64,000 nt of DNA, taken from contig NC_003284.9 in assembly GCF_000002985.6 (NCBI RefSeq), positions 13,702,001 to 13,766,000 of the forward strand, read 5' to 3'. Position 1 is the stretch's first letter. Each line of letters opens with the position of its first letter. Positions 63,268 to 64,000 of this stretch are shown here, one piece after another. The translations under genes and the position numbers were made by a program. The notes under the pieces are model-generated. The model had not been told where the DNA came from, searched no databases, and saw only the letters and a program-made list of their open reading frames with translations. Source of the stretch: Caenorhabditis elegans (lineage: Eukaryota; Nematoda; Chromadorea; Rhabditida; Rhabditidae).

Positions 63268-64000
63268 AATTTATAAAAATAAAACATATTTCTCACACTC
63301 CACTTAAACTTGAACTTTTAAAAATTTTTAAGAAAACCTAAATCTTCAAAAATTGGAAAATGAGATTTATTACAGAAAGTTTTTTTTTATTTAAGAAAAA
63401 ACAGAATTATGGAAATAAGGCGCTACGACATTCTTAATCTCTATTTTTAAAAAGTAATCAATCATTGCGATAGGAAGAAAATTCAATGGGAAGTCTTAAA
63501 GAATTGATCAGAATTTGAAAAGTTTGAGTGGATGAACATGTTTAGAACCGTTTGTGTAAATGAAATCAAATCACAAATTTGTGTGTTCTTTGTTTTGCAA
63601 GAAAAATGAAGGATAAATGAGGTGACTGAGGAAGAAGGAAAATAGATACAGTACTGCCGTCATGAGAGAATTAGTATGAATGAAGGATAAAAAGATGCGG
63701 TTACATATAAAACAGGGATAATACATAGAAAATGTTTTTGATGGATGATGGTTTGGGTGGTTCAACTACTATTTGGAATGTGGGCTCAAAATCTCGAAAT
63801 GCTTGTTTTCATCGTTTTGTTTTGATTAGTTTTGCCAAGTTTTTGTTCCCAAATAAAACATTTAGATTGATTTCAAACTTAAATTTTCTATTTTTGTTTC
63901 ATTTAATTGCAGTTGATGTGTGGGATAGTACAAAGGATGGAACTTTTCGAAACGAAAGAAATTGTGGGGAAAAATGGAAAATAGTTTGTTTAAGAGAAAA
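63268..64000. other. Right-end spacer, nothing recognised
   Basis: AT-rich sequence with no supported exon or RNA gene. Confidence 0.5.

Noticed and set aside
1-64000. CRISPR arrays, bacterial operons or integrated virus genomes
   Set aside because: No direct-repeat/spacer array, ribosome-binding sites, or viral polymerase or capsid frames were seen; gene structure is clearly eukaryotic.

Overview
The window reads as nematode nuclear DNA, almost certainly Caenorhabditis elegans or a very close relative. It is AT-rich and has many short introns with TTTCAG-type acceptors. Coding exons are split so that splice phases match exactly, and several candidate trans-splice acceptors sit just upstream of start codons. 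Four products are recognisable: PIX-1, NHR-71, AAKB-1 and a Shc-type adaptor (probably SHC-2). From memory these neighbours lie together on C. elegans chromosome X (cosmids K11E4 and F55F3); I inferred this without a search.

Layout: 1-4.9 kb shows no gene. 4.9-5.6 kb (+) encodes a small secreted six-cysteine protein of unknown function. 6.7-10.0 kb (-) is a seven-exon START-domain lipid-binding protein. 9.2-11.5 kb (-) holds tentative exon chains, including a possible small protein at 10993-11478. 12.2-14.3 kb (+) is a secreted class 3 lipase with atypical residues, followed by the PTB+SH2 adaptor at 15.6-17.1 kb (+). 18.0-20.2 kb (-) is a gene of unknown function whose 5' end is unresolved. 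22.7-24.0 kb (+) is a seven-TM chemoreceptor-like protein. 25.3-31.4 kb (+) is pix-1, a Rac/Cdc42 exchange factor. About 33.4-45.3 kb is a long stretch without convincing exons, upstream of nhr-71 (45.4-49.4 kb, +). aakb-1 (53.8-56.7 kb, +) and a secreted carboxylesterase (58.3-61.9 kb, +) follow, and the right end is a patchwork of tandem repeats and small inverted-repeat elements.

The unusual layer is non-coding. Seven near-identical tRNA-Lys(CUU) copies are scattered over 17 kb. One lies in the lipase intron, three lie in one pix-1 intron, and one has a 16-nt heptamer expansion in its D-loop. There are also several short inverted-repeat transposon relics, one of which was broken by a hAT-like insertion with a perfect 8-bp target duplication. 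A perfect 36-bp hairpin, a 309-bp foldback and four poly-C runs (13-22 nt) complete the set.

The coding genes do not form a pathway; they are ordinary independent metazoan genes. pix-1 (Rac/Cdc42 signalling), the Shc adaptor (tyrosine-kinase signalling), aakb-1 (AMPK energy sensing) and nhr-71 (transcription) are intracellular regulators. The lipase, the esterase and the first gene are predicted secreted proteins. All exon coordinates were derived by hand from splice consensus and phase agreement and were not checked against transcripts.
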